Below the pieces are notes generated by a model. The model searched no databases, had not been told where the DNA came from, and was given only the letters and a program-made list of their open reading frames with translations. The translations under genes and the position numbers were made by a program. A stretch of 64,000 nt of DNA, taken from NCBI GenBank assembly GCA_038501625.1, contig JAZAYU010000086.1:310001-374000 (forward strand). The letters are read 5' to 3'. Shown in pieces: positions 45,836 to 58,900 of this stretch (the first letter of the stretch is position 1; each line of letters starts with the position of its first letter). Origin of the DNA: Corbicula japonica (lineage: Eukaryota > Mollusca > Bivalvia > Venerida > Cyrenidae).

Positions 45836-48700
45836 CAAAATACATCTAAATTGTATTTGTTCAATATTTGTTCAGTATTTGTTCAAAATAATAAAATAGT
45901 GTTGATACACATACAAATCGTTTCAATAAGTTTTTAGAATCTCGGCGAAGCCAGCGGTTACAGTAGTTCAAAATCAAAAGCGAAAATCCTATGGCGACAT
46001 ACTCGTTTAAGCTTGGATTTATTAAATTAAATGTGTCAATCGGCGTTTCTAAATATGCAGGAGTCTGTGGCGGAACATTTATGCAAACGTTGCAGGTGCA
46101 CCATTTAGTAGTCATGCAGATCAAAAACACAAATATTACGAACGACGCAAAACATTTCTATAACAATGCGAAAAAATAACAGAAACAAAAGTTTAGTTGA
46201 TTGAACGAAAATGTAAGTAAATGAAGAAAACGGTCGAGTACAGTCAGTGTCCCACCATGCTGCCCTTTGAAATTATCAGTCTCAGTTAAATGCATCCTCA
46301 AATATAGCTAAGGAAGGATTTTATGTAAGAGATGAAAGCATTGTTGCAGAAGTAATTTTTTTACTGTATAATAGAACGTGAGAACGTCAACAAAGATATT
46401 TATAAATTGAGCGTTCTATATATACGGCAAATCATGCTTTTTTAAATACGAGGTATATTTTTCTTCTTTTCAATTTTAAATGTAGATACTTAAATCTATT
46501 TGAATTCACGTATGCTCATTTTATAGATGGTCTATGTATTCTTTGATTTCTGATACCTGATTGACTAAGCTATGCGTAGGCCAGGAGATCGGTTAAAATT
46601 TAGTGTAACAGATTCGTGCCACTGGTCATATTCGTCATATTTACATTAAGAATTTTTACTTCAAATTACATTTTTCAATATACAGGTATGATATCTGCTC
46701 TTGTTAAAGTACTTCATGAATTTACGTCGCAACTGCAGATTTCATAACCAATATTGTATTTAAAACAATATGCTGCAAAACGCGTTCATGTCTTGATGTT
46801 ATTCAAAATGCGCAATAATCAAACATTTTCAATTCCATCATCGTCAACATGTACTCCTTAATCAAACGGAGCCCGTAATATTCTCATATTTGTCGTGTTC
46901 GGTGGCTTTCAAAGCTCTCTTTTCAACTTTTTCTTTACATACATTGTGTCACCACGTCTTGATAAATATTTAAAATACAAATAATTTTGATTTAGTTTTA
47001 AAATTTAGAAAATAACTTCGCTTTCTTAGCTTTTCTAGTAAACATCTGTCTAAACTGGCTTTTGAACTTGTGTTGGACCAAGAAAATGTTGTAAATAAAG
47101 CGCGGTTTAAACAGTTTAAAGCGGGGAAATTAACTACTAAAAAGTTTTTCGATTGGCGGTTATTTACCAAGTCTGTCATTCCTTTAGTGGAAGTATTGTT
47201 TACTTTCTATTGCGAAACAATGTTTAAGTAATACTTAATTTTGCACCGTCATATGTCTGTGCTGTTTTTTACAATGCGCAATGCTAAAAATGTACACAAT
47301 GCAGCGTAAGCTTCCATTTCATTTAGCAGGAACCATTTAGGCAGAAAATAACAAAATAACTTTTCAATCACCAGCTTTTCCATTCAATTCGTTTGTAAGC
47401 ATCACATATTATAATTGCCTCCCATTGACAGTTTAAACTTTGGCATGTGGTGTAAATTAATGTTATCGAAGTTAATTTAGAAAGCCATAAAACATTAATA
47501 TGACAGTTGATGACCAATTAAAACTTTGGATAAGTGTACACATGGCACAGAAGAGACAACCATGCAGTTATCTTTTCACTGACAATGATTACTATTGACG
47601 GAAGTTTAAGAAGTACAACACATTGTTTTTGCCATTGAACCGACAGAAATGATGATTGGAGGCTTTTGCGAATTTCTTTAAACTTATTATGACGACACGC
47701 CACTATATTGTTTACTTGATACAAGTAAGTAGAACAGTTTTTTATCTACAATGAGCATGCAAAAGTCATTATAATTGCAAAGTTAATATTTTCTATACTA
47801 AAATCTCTCATCGGCAACGAGTTTGTATCTGTATTTCGTTTGTGTTTTTGTCATTTTGGTCATTAGCACTGTCTATCGCTCCTTAGTACAAATGTACACA
47901 ACATGTCGTTTGTGACCCACAGAAACTTTTATCTACAGTCACCTTTTCAACTTTTAAAGAACCTAAATGTCCTAGTTTAATCGTTCTTTCGACTGTTTCA
48001 AGCCTTTCTCAAACAGTCAAATATTGTACAGTTGATAAGGCAACAGTAAAGTGTTAAACTTGGTTTTTACTATAAGGATTATTTTAAATGTACACAAAAC
48101 TTTTAATGAATTATAAGAACTATTTTTTTAAAAGTGCTTATTCAAGCGGGTCAACATCAAATATTTACCATTAAGAGACTTTGTCATTACGAAATATACT
48201 TGCAATGCTGGAATTGTATGATACATTAGAATATAAAACGAATGCATTAAATGTTTTTGATAAACTAAGTTCAGGATTGATCTTTAAGAGAGTGAAGTTG
48301 AAAGTTGAATGTTAACTTTTGCACTAAGTACTCAGTTCCTCCAACTTACAGCTTCGCAGTTGATTTCAGTTTCCATTACTGCACAAGAGCGGACCTAACC
48401 TGCTTAATAACAGCCTGTATACATCTACTATACAAGATTTAAGATTGTTGTCATTTGTAAAACAATATAACTGAGTTATTGATGTTTAAAATCAAAGCTT
48501 ACAAATGGCCAACTCACAAAATATAGGTCCGCATTTAATATTTCATCAATTAACCTCAGAAAAAGCAATATTTATGACAAATTAATTGTGCGAAAAACTG
48601 GCTCTCAATGTATTTTATAATTGAACCTTTTTTTACTCAAAAAATATAACATTGGCTTCTAAAAGTATAGCATCAAAACACGTGTACTACTTTTTGTCTA
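45836..48700. other. Intergenic between peptide genes D and E
   Basis: AT-rich with one family 1 repeat copy at about 46865-46930 (minus). Frames such as 45991-46179 and 46970-47179 show no domain or splice support. Confidence 0.4.
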
Positions 48701-48769
48701 GCTAAATCCGGTGTACGAAATAAAGCTATTTTATCAGTTAAGAAAGGAATTAGGCATACTTTTCGGCCA

Positions 48770-48862
48770 AACCTCTATCTCAGATCAATCGTTAAGTACA
48801 TTAAAGCTATTTTTAATTTGGCATTTGCAGATCAGCGTATGAAGGTAAGTGAATTCATATGC
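48770..48862 (+). promoter_or_regulatory. Candidate non-coding 5' exon end of gene E
   Basis: TTTTTAATTTGGCATTTGCA continues to TATGAAGGTAAGTGAATTCA, a strong donor at about 48846. Gene E needs a 5' exon because a splice acceptor abuts its ATG, and this donor lies 1.1 kb upstream. A similar junction is at 34020-34045. Confidence 0.4.
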
Positions 48863-49947
48863 AACATGTACGCAATGTTTAATATCCGTAATAAATGATA
48901 TTAAAAAAGGAAGATGTTACAAACAATAATTCTCAGAATTAATGAAATTTGTTAGGATATATTTTTAGTCATTACTTAGTAGATGAAGGTCTTAAACTAT
49001 ACGTATGAAAGCTATGTACATATCTTGTAAAAGAACGTAAATAATCAGCATATCCTTGTTATATTCTTCATGCTTATTGGAAGCCTAATGCTAAATGTAA
49101 TGAACTTTAAAATATAATCTTATGAAATCATTACATCGTTGTTTTTTTCTTCAAATACGTCAACAACACCGCCTTCTGTTTTCACGTTTAGTTTAAACCC
49201 TTCTTTTTTTGTATATTACTCATTTATATGTGAATACATGTACCTCATTGAAAGTTACATATTCTCCGTCGTTCGGGAACATCAATAAAATGTGTACTCG
49301 GTCCGTTACTTACCTTGTGTAGATAGTTGAGTTGCGCCCAACACCGCGCTATGAGGCATGGGAAGTAATATATGCCTATTGTAAAAATACGGAAAATATT
49401 TAAATAAACAGCTAGAAACTTTAATCAAAACGAAATTAAGATGGATCAAATCTCGGAAAGGTTAGAGTCAAAACAAGTTTGTCACAGTTTGCTCAAACTA
49501 CGATATAGACTGCAACCTTACATTTTCAATAATAAAATCTATGCACACTTTTCCTCTCTGCTTTGTAGTTGAATGTGTGAGGAAGCGTTGATTTCTAAAC
49601 AGGGCTATTCCTTGAAAGCATATTTTATTTAAAGCAACAATTACTATATTTTTTGTTTTATATTGTTGTCTACTGCAATAAAATCCATAACTTTATGGCT
49701 AGTTATTTAAAAACATATTGCGTAATATATAATTCAGTAATATTCGTTGTTTCCGTCTTAAAGTTATCAGGCGCAGTTCTGAACATTAATTTTAAACACA
49801 ATTAGAGATAACAAAGTGTACATAATTAAATGCGAACCTGTAAAAATTCAACTTTTTTGTAATATCGCATAGTAAAGTGCATCAAAATATTATTATAAAG
49901 CCTAACTTGCTGTTTAGTCATGCCTTTAAACTGGTTTTTTTATTCAG

Positions 49948-50841
49948 ATGAAACTCTATGCGTTATTGATGTTGTTGGCAATCTTACTTTGTGCGGATTT
50001 AAAACCATTTGACGAAGTGAAAAGATCAAATAGCGTATTTGGTAATGTATAATACTGTTTATTTATTTATTTTTTTTATTTTTTTTATTTGTTTATTTAT
50101 TTCTTCTTCTTTGTATTGTCGTGTTTGAAGCCTTGAACAATGATTTTAGACTGGCGTGTTCTATCATTTTTAAGAGATATGAGTGCCATCATACATGTAT
50201 ATTAATGATTGCAAATTATTGTCATTTATTACTAAGTAGGTATTAATTAAAAAAAGGGTTTTCAATGTCATAGTTAAGATTTACAACCAGAATATAAATC
50301 TCTATGGCAACAACAAAAACAACCATATTAAAAGTACAATTAAAATTATTTTAACCTGATCCTTTCATGTCAATGGCTTTAATTTAAGAATCATTCAAAG
50401 ACAGCAAATATAGCTGATCAGATTCTACGAACCTGCTAAGATATTATTAAACAGTACAATAAGAAGGTACAATTAGTGGGATATCGATATATAAGGACTG
50501 AGTGTATGATTTTCTATTAACAAACAGATTGCTTTTATTAGTAATCATTGTTTCAATACCATTGTTCGAAAAGTCTTAGACGTGTGCGGTGTAACTAGAT
50601 GGCAGCATAATTACAATGAAAAACTTTGATTTACTATTCCCTATTTTATTTGAAATTTATAATTGTTGTGCGTTTTGTTACAGCTTCATCGCAGTGCATA
50701 GAGGGGGACATCTGCAATCGACATGGTAAACATTGCGGTATTATCTTTGGCATCGACGTCCAATTCTACATATGCTGCCCGGGATGCTATCAGACACAAC
50801 TTTTCACATGTAAACATAGTAATTATTTGATATATCTATAA
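49948..50841 (+). CDS. Cysteine-rich secreted peptide E (two coding exons, 83 aa)
   Basis: Coding exons are 49948-50041 and 50684-50841 with a phase-1 GT-AG intron. Exon 1 encodes the signal peptide MKLYALLMLLAILLCA and a pro-region DLKPFDEVKRSNSVF, close to gene D. Exon 2 encodes CIEGDICNRHGKHC and FYICCPGCYQ and then departs from the family. Only seven residues later comes one more cysteine (FTCKHS), and the frame ends NYLIYL, so the last C-x-C pair is reduced to one cysteine. Either the 3' end of the exon has been replaced or shifted, or a further splice exists. The gene may be decaying or encode a seven-cysteine variant. The ATG follows TTTTATTCAG directly. Confidence 0.75.
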
Positions 50842-53230
50842 ATAACCAGCCTCATTCTGACCTTGGTATTGGTATTTGTTTATGTGGTAAAAAAAACTCT
50901 CGGCGCTGACGACGTCAATTCGGGTTTCAAAGTTGGCAGCGAAAAGCCTCCAAAAAAAACAATAATATTTACTAGCTGTATCATTCGGCTTGTCAATGAT
51001 TATTTTCATTTTTAAGTTCATCACATAATTTGCTGTACCAAATGTTTTATTACTTCTTCAAATATACATCAGTGTGTAGACAAATTCAGACAAATTCATA
51101 AAAGCATAAACTTAATACAATATTTTAATACAATAATTAAAAGCGCCTTGTCAAAAATGATACAGACTATAATTGGAAATTATTCTACAAAGATCGCTCT
51201 ATATGATACAACAGACATATGTGTGCTTGCTATAAAGGATAGTGAATATAATAATTGATACTGTCATTAAGAAATAACCCGGTGCTAGGAGTCGTGAACA
51301 GGATAATGCATTTCCATTACTGTTCATAGACAGGCTTATCAAAACCAGGCTATCAAAGTTCTTTTCATCCATTAAAATTGTAGATTTATATCGTTAATGT
51401 GACTCAGTAAGTTTGTTTCATCTCGATCGACACAGTTAAAATTTTAGAAGTTTCGCTATAGAATTTGTTTAAGCTATTTTACCGTCCGGATTCATATTGC
51501 AATAATGGCTATTCAATGAATCAGAATATACGTTTATTTCACCAAATAGCTTTAACAGTGAATGTCCCTGAACTCGTAAACAAATAATTACTTTATTTCA
51601 TTTTTGACTGATAATAAACTAACGATTCAAGAAATCTTTAGTAGGTGTTTTTCATGACAATATACGTATTAGTTGAAAGAGGATGCATTGGTTGATGTAA
51701 TGCTACACTGTTGTCTTAGAAATTTGAGATTCTTCATTATAAAAATTAGACCGTATCGTTACAAACACTATTATTCTAAATTATATGTTAAATAAGCTTT
51801 AAGGTCAGAGGCCACTAAATTGTGGAACAGTTCTGCGATTTGCTAATTTTGTCTTCATATTTCATACAATCTGTTTTCAGTTGTATATTAGTGGATTATA
51901 TAAACTTCTATACATTCACTAAAAATGCAGGAATATGTTTGAAATTGACAAAACAATTTTATTTCTTAATTTTAAAGGCCTGTTTTGTCTAAAACTTTGG
52001 GTATAGTTTCACTTTAGCTTACCCATAAATCATGTGGGACTTGATACAGTGACTGCTAACAAAAGAGAATTTGAAAAGATATGGTTTGTCTGCTGTCACA
52101 GAATGCATATGGATTTCTCTTTAAAGATGTGCAATTCTCTTCAAACCATTTATTGAAACAAATGCGCACATTGGTTAGACATCCAATGTTAGCCTATAGG
52201 AAATTATTTAGTGGTCTCTGGCCTTATATTAATCAACTTTTACTTCTTTCACACATTTTATTTCCGTTTCTACCATTATACAGTTTGTTGTGAAGAACAA
52301 CCAATTAGTGTTCATCTTAATGGCGTGTGTTTTAATAAAAAGCATGTCTAGACTGCCTGTACAATTCATAACGACTAATTGTATTTTTAATTATATTTTC
52401 CGGAATCGTACTCTTCTTGTTACAAAAGAAAAAGAAATGGCTAGAAAATCAAACAGTTCAAAAATCAATTTGCGTTGTCTCTTAAGGTTTAGAATTCAGT
52501 TGTATATAAAGATTTTGTATTTACACCAATAGACAAATAATTAGTACTAGAATTCAACATTTATATTGGCGTCGTCTTTTGATTCTATTGACCGTACGTT
52601 GATATAATATATAAACATGAAATTCATTACGCACGCGTCAGTGATGTTGATACAGATGTCTAAGCTGGTTACATCCTAATTTCTTGTAAGTTGATTTTGT
52701 TTTCTCTAAATAACTCAATGAATACAAACTTCTAGATTTTGTTGAATAACGCCTTCGCCTTACTCGTCTTCCTAAAACGAATGATGGTTAATAGAAAATA
52801 GTAAGAAAATATATCATTATGTGAAAATGTTAAGAAAAAATATCAATTTAGTAAAATTCTAAAATAAAACTTTTAATTATCGGTTAGTAAACTTTAAAAC
52901 AAAATTTGCAATTCTTCCGATATAATTAAAATTTATTAATTTGAAAATGTTCCGATATTCTATCAGTAAAAAATATAATTTACGTAAATCACAAAAGCGT
53001 AAACAAGACACTTTTAAAATATTATGTCGTCTGGATATCGTTCTATACGAATTTCAAATTGCTTCGCTCCCCATCCCGCTCCCTCAGGTTGTGAGTGTGT
53101 GAAAAAACCATTGTTTTTCTATCTGTTTATAAAGGTTGCTGCTGGTTTTATACTACTTAACAGCATATACATGTTGATGGTATTTATCATGTTGCACTGC
53201 AATGTGTAATCACGTTGTTGCAAATTGTAA
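50842..53230. other. Intergenic downstream of gene E
   Basis: AT-rich; a family 1 repeat copy at about 51295-51385 (minus). I see no supported gene; frames at 52081-52532 show no known domain. Confidence 0.4.
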
Positions 53231-53234
53231 AAAG

Positions 53235-54990
53235 AAGACAATGAACTTTGGAAGCCAGACCACCAAACACGAAAATGAACCGTTGCAGGCTTGGTTTGAT
53301 TAAGCTTGTTAACAAACAGTTAACACGGTAAAATGGAAATGCATTTTCGGAATCGTAAATCATATTTATGGCATCATGTACTTCAAAGGGCTTCCTGTTT
53401 GACTGGTCAAAACTGGATCTGACCCGAAAATATCAGTCTACGAGTTCATATTATCAGCTTCAAGTAGGATATTATGTTTATGTAAACTGAGAATATGTAT
53501 TAACTAAATACTTTTTCGGCGTTAGCTGTCTAAGCTCACTTTTGACCTATTTTTTCGACCAATGAAATGTTGTAAATAATACTCGTATTCTCTTATTATG
53601 CAGAGGGAAAATGAAATGAACTATTTCGATTGGTAGCTATTTACACCAGAGAGGCATCTAGCAGGGTGGAGAGGTATCTAGTGGGATTTTTATTATTATG
53701 CAGCGGAAAAATCAAATAGATTAATTCGATTGGTTGTTAGTGGGCGTTGTATTGGAGGAAAAACATATTTACGATTTAAGTAACCAGTTAAGTCAATATT
53801 GATGGCTTAAATACAATATTATATGGAATATTCTTGGGTGTCAGGTAAACACTTGCATACAATACACAGTATAAAACGAAAGAGAAGTGTAGATATTCCT
53901 AGTTCTTACTGGTTCCTTTCTAGTTCCTTTGATACTGATTTTTAATTTCAAGTACGAAATACAAGTTTATTGTAGTGTAGTGGCTAACACTCTCGCCTCT
54001 CAAGCGGAGGCCCCGGGTTCAATACTCAGAACGGACAATTTTTTTAAAGTTAATATACGTAAAAGTTTGTAGATTTCGCTCTTGTAACAGGCTGTTATTA
54101 TTTATATTTATTAAATTTCAAGGACATTTATTCATCTTGAATTCTCACTCTACACGAGGTATTTTATTGAAACTGAATATTTTGCTTCAGTATCTTTAAT
54201 CGACTTGTTATCACTGTATGAAATTGTTGCAACAGCTTCAACATTTTTTGAAAGACACTTTCAATAAATTTATGAGTTGTCATGATTCGGTCGCTTAATC
54301 TCTAATTCATACTAAGAAGGCAGGGAGGGTTCGTCGACAGCTATAACAAATAAAATAAAATAACTAAACTGTGTCTGCTTTGCCTCTCTGTATTTCTTTC
54401 TTTCTTATATACATGTATATATAAATCTTTTCCATCAATGCCGTTTATCTTTTTTAAAGATATTTCTTGTTAATATTGCAGTTATTTTCATACATTATAA
54501 TTTATTACGAAGATTTTATACATTCCTAGTGAAAAAATCAATTTGCGGTTAACTCTTATATTTTAGCAAGAGATAGTGAAATTAAAAAAAAATTCTCAGT
54601 AGCTAAGAATAAAAAGAGAATATAAAAGGAAATAATTAAAACATAAACATGGGTGTATGTGAGGCATTGTTTTATTAGAAAAAATGTGGGTAAAAACGGT
54701 CAGAATTCATAAATAATGCGAAATATTTGCATAATTCGTTAAATTGCGTTTTTAAGAACTGTATTTCGAAATTGTAATTTCAATTTAAAAACGTTTAAAT
54801 GTGTATCGTTTGTTCACTCTCACAAAATGTACCATAACTAAAATAATTAAAAAAATATGTTATTTATGACTAAAGAAAAAAGCATTTTGTTCCAACGTCC
54901 AAATCAATTGATTCTTTTCACAATAATTCTTAGCTTTACCCGAATAAAGTCCCATGCTTATGCCAGCGCCTTCTTCATAAAACACAGAAA
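53235..54990 (-). repeat. Long repeat R, copy 2, carrying the 0.97-kb element
   Basis: On the minus strand the order is equivalent to 20545-20800, 21190-21480, [0.97-kb element], 21490-21765. Comparing the two copies gives an empty and a filled site for the element. The frames at 54857-55069 and 20515-20736 are the same repeat, not genes. Confidence 0.75.
53512..54473 (+). mobile_element. 0.97-kb non-autonomous element, copy 2
   Basis: Near-identical inverted copy of 16628-17596. It interrupts repeat R between CTAAATACT and ATTGCAGTTATTTTC, where the empty copy reads CTAAATACTGTTTGCAGTTA. The bases AATACT/AATATT at the two junctions could be an imperfect target duplication. It carries the tRNA-like core at 53970-54036. 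Confidence 0.75.
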
Positions 54991-54999
54991 ATGGCTTGT

Positions 55000-55740
55000 T
55001 TATAATTTACCTATTTTTACCATGTTTACCTTCCTGCCTTCATTACTTAGTGCATTTTCGATAATTTGAAGACCTACGGCCTAAAAATCTAATAAGGTTC
55101 TCTGGGTTAGTGAAATTCAATTAATTAAGAAAGCGATCATGACTTTATGTGACTAATTGAAATTGTAATCATACCTTTCTGGAATTGTAGTCTTCTTGTA
55201 TTAAAAGGAAATGAACTAAAATGGAAAATAAAATTAAATATGAAAATAAACTTGTGTTGTCCGTAAGGGTTATGACTTCTATTGTATAAATGTTGTATTT
55301 CGTGATGCGGACACAAATAGAAAAATAATGAGATCTCATTTAGTGAAATAAGTGTCATCTCTTCTTTCCAATTAGATTAAGGATATAAATTTAATATGGC
55401 TTTTAGAACGCACACAACAGACCTGTTTGTTCAGCTTTCTTGGTAGCTTACATCTCAGCTTTTTGTAAGTATTTTTATATAAACATTTTATGTATGTGTT
55501 TTTCATACAGCTCTAAAAAGTTAAAATTACTTAAGAAATGCTCTTTTAAATGCACCTTTATTGTTGACATTCGCGATTGCATTAGTTAGTTTATTATTGT
55601 TACCATTTTGTTGAATACGTATTGCTGCTATTGTATTGGTTTCGGAATGGCATCATAATGCATAAGTGAAAACTTGACTGTAAAACAACAAATTTCCTGA
55701 TGTAGTAGTTTGGATACATAATAAGCAATTCACGTAAACA
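55000..55740. other. Intergenic, no recognised feature
   Basis: AT-rich sequence; no domain-bearing frame or repeat recognised. Confidence 0.4.
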
Positions 55741-55749
55741 AATCCGTCT

Positions 55750-55855
55750 TAGAATAAAAAAGTGAAATATGCATATCAGGAAGAACCACACTCAGAAAAC
55801 ACGGCCACCCCACGCAGCGCAAAAAAGAGAGGGAAAGAAGCATGTGGTTAAAACA
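55750..55855 (-). repeat. Dispersed repeat family 2 copy
   Basis: GTGAAATATGCATATCAGGA is followed by CACGCAGCGCAAAAAAGAGA, the reverse complement of the block at 1955-2045. Confidence 0.7.
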
Positions 55856-55973
55856 ATATTAATTTCAAATAAGTGAAGTGCCCTCTACATTCGTCATTAC
55901 AGTATCATCGACGAACAAGGTAATAATGGCTTTGTATTTCAGTGTCAGGCTTGTGTTTTAGCCATCTTACCTG

Positions 55974-58900
55974 ATGATTCGTTTAATATTTCTTCTCCTA
56001 CTCGAGCTTCCTTTTGGATCAAGTGCCAGCTATCAGATCAAGGATCGCATTCCGGGATTGATTAAGAAGCTATGTCCTAAATCCAACATTTGCAGAAGCA
56101 ATTATTCCATAGAAGACAATGAGTTCGATCAAGATACCGATTCATGTTGTACAGGTAAGCAAAATCAGTCAAGTAAAATATATCGACTTAACCTTATAGT
56201 AGGAAACAAATATTAACCTAAACAAAAGTGGTCGCAAATATTGCAGCATTAATGTTTGGCTGTTCAGAGAGTTAAAATTTAAAAAATAATGTTGGACGAA
56301 AACTGAAATAGAATTAGGTTTTCCTTTTTTATAATGTACTGACAATATTATTTTTTGTTGAACAAGGTTAAACAAGGTTAAACGCAGCGACAAAAATGGT
56401 GAAACTGCATGTTATTAAGATAGTATTATTTGATTACAAAACCACCGGAGGTTGAAACCAGGTTGTAGCGTGCATCGACATTACTCTTTTCCCTGTATAC
56501 TTTTATATGAACAAACAAGATCTTGAAGAGGCCTGTAGGAATAATGTCTGTATATCATATAACCTAAATTTATATTTGGCACAAAACATACATGTTCTTT
56601 GCAACATAACTCTCAAAACGCGTAAAACCGGCAGGATTTTTGTTTTATGGTTTTTAATGTGTTTATTATTTTATGGAAAGTTTTTAATGTCTGTATAAAA
56701 TTTCCAGTTATTGTTTTGTTTATCGTCTGTAAAATTCAAATATTTACCCAATACTTTTAACATTGTAGATTGCTCATGTGAACCGAATTGCAAGACTACT
56801 GGAGACTGCTGTTTGGTGTCTGATACACGGTCGACTGACCTACAACTTGACACTGGAGGATTGGAGAGAACAGATGATTACCACGAATGTTTGTATACAG
56901 TCACTGGCAAACCCGATCAATCAGATTTTCACTTTTTTCGTTCCTATCAGATGTATTATTCCCACCAAGAAGGTAAAACATTGGGCAAAGCAGAACATTG
57001 CGAAAACAAAAAGGTTGCACCTTGGGGAAGCTTGCTTCCTGTATTCTCAAAACAAACAATGCTCATTTACAAGAATGAGGTTTGTGCTAAAGCTTCAAAT
57101 ATTACTGATCTTATCATTTGGGATGCCATTCTGACATGCAGTTCGATAAACATTGGACAAGTAACTGATCTAAAAAGAGACGAAATAAGAAAAGAATGTC
57201 GAGTTTTCTTCGAATATCCGGGAAACCTTAAAGACATAAAATCTCAGATATGCTTCAAAGACATGATCGACTCCTGCAGAACCACAGTGTTTGATGTTCC
57301 GGGATCAGTAATTGCCACAAAAGAGGAAATAAAAGAAGCTTGCGAAAGTGGATTTGTGTCCCCTTATTTTGGGCACCCATACTACCTGTATGCAAATGTA
57401 TTCTGCTTCATTTGTTCTGATTTCTCTGTTTATTTTGGGGAAGACGAAATATGCCCTAAATATGATAGAAGAGGAAAAGTAGGATTGGTTTTTATGGCCC
57501 TGATTAATCTAGACACTCTCACAAGGAGCACTGAAATTATTGAGCAAAACCCGACGGCGTGTCCAGTTAATAGCATTCAGGTAACAACTTGCTCACGTCA
57601 AGTCTTCTTTATTGTTGACAACATAAATTTGTGATTAGTAACTGAATTTCGAGAAATCTCCCTAACATGGTTTATTCACAATCATAGAAACAATATTTAA
57701 ACTTAATGGTATGTAACGGCTGTTACAAGTTGCCTAACCTTACTTTGATGCTGCTTTGTATTATAAGTTTATGTTCCCTTGTAATCCGGAAGTTACTTTA
57801 TTTCTTTAATAACCTTTCGCATGTTCATTCGCGCATTAAATACATCATTGTTATTAGAACAAGCTATTTAGAATGATTCAGTTTTACACTTGGTTTGGTC
57901 GCTTACTCGGGGCTAGGCGTCTTTGGCAGTAATATGCATTTTATCACTCAGTCAAACCAAGCCTGGAATATTTTATACTTGTTCTGTGGCTTTCAAAGTT
58001 CCTTTTCATCTATAGCATTATCTACACAAGTCAGGAATTCAGAAAGAGTATAAACGATTATAATTTTGCTCGTCCACTTCGTAATGTTTACTGTCAAATT
58101 AATTAATTAATTAAATGAAAATTTGGTCTCATAAATTAATTGGCATTGTTTATTTAGAATACCAGTGGGTGTAGACCAGTACTGTGTCCTTCCGGCCAGA
58201 TCAGACACCACAACGGCAATTGTTTATTTTCTACAAAAGTGTGGTACAACAATGATTACACTATTGGGATTGAACTAAAAAGCGGACAAAACATCAACAT
58301 AAAAGAGCTTTTCCAATGGAAAGATGAGCACACAATAATTGATATTAAACCATTGTCTTTGCCGAGTTTACCTAAACTAAAATCATGGTATATTAATCAA
58401 GCGTTTTATGAAAAGGAAAGTTCTAGAAATTACGACAAAATGAAATCACTGATTGTCTATATGAAACGATCCTTTGGAACTATTGAACCAGAAAAGATCA
58501 TCCAAAACATTCGCTTATTAATGAGTTCAACGTGGTCCATCCAATACAAAAATGAAACAGTTACCCTTGAGCCCTCGCTAACTAAAATGAAATATCCATA
58601 TTCTTTTAATGAGGTTAATTTTTCTGATCAGTTGGTTAATAATACATTCAGTGTCAAGTTACCGCTGTACAAACACATTTATGACTCAGGTCAGATAGGC
58701 GATGGGTTATTAGTCACAAAGATATTTTTCTGTGAACGGTTAGAGCTTGGATATGGCGAATTTGTTTTAAGCGAAAATCAACTAGCATTGTATAGCATAA
58801 TTGGTCGGAATTACATTTTTGATGCAGAATTTGTTTTTGTGTCAGAAGATGTGGTAAGGGTCTGTTTAGAAAACTCTGGCTTTGCAAAAACCAATCAAAG

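Noticed and set aside
52081..52532. Two adjoining small frames that might be exons
   Set aside because: No domain, no conserved splice signals and AT-rich codon use like the surrounding non-coding DNA.
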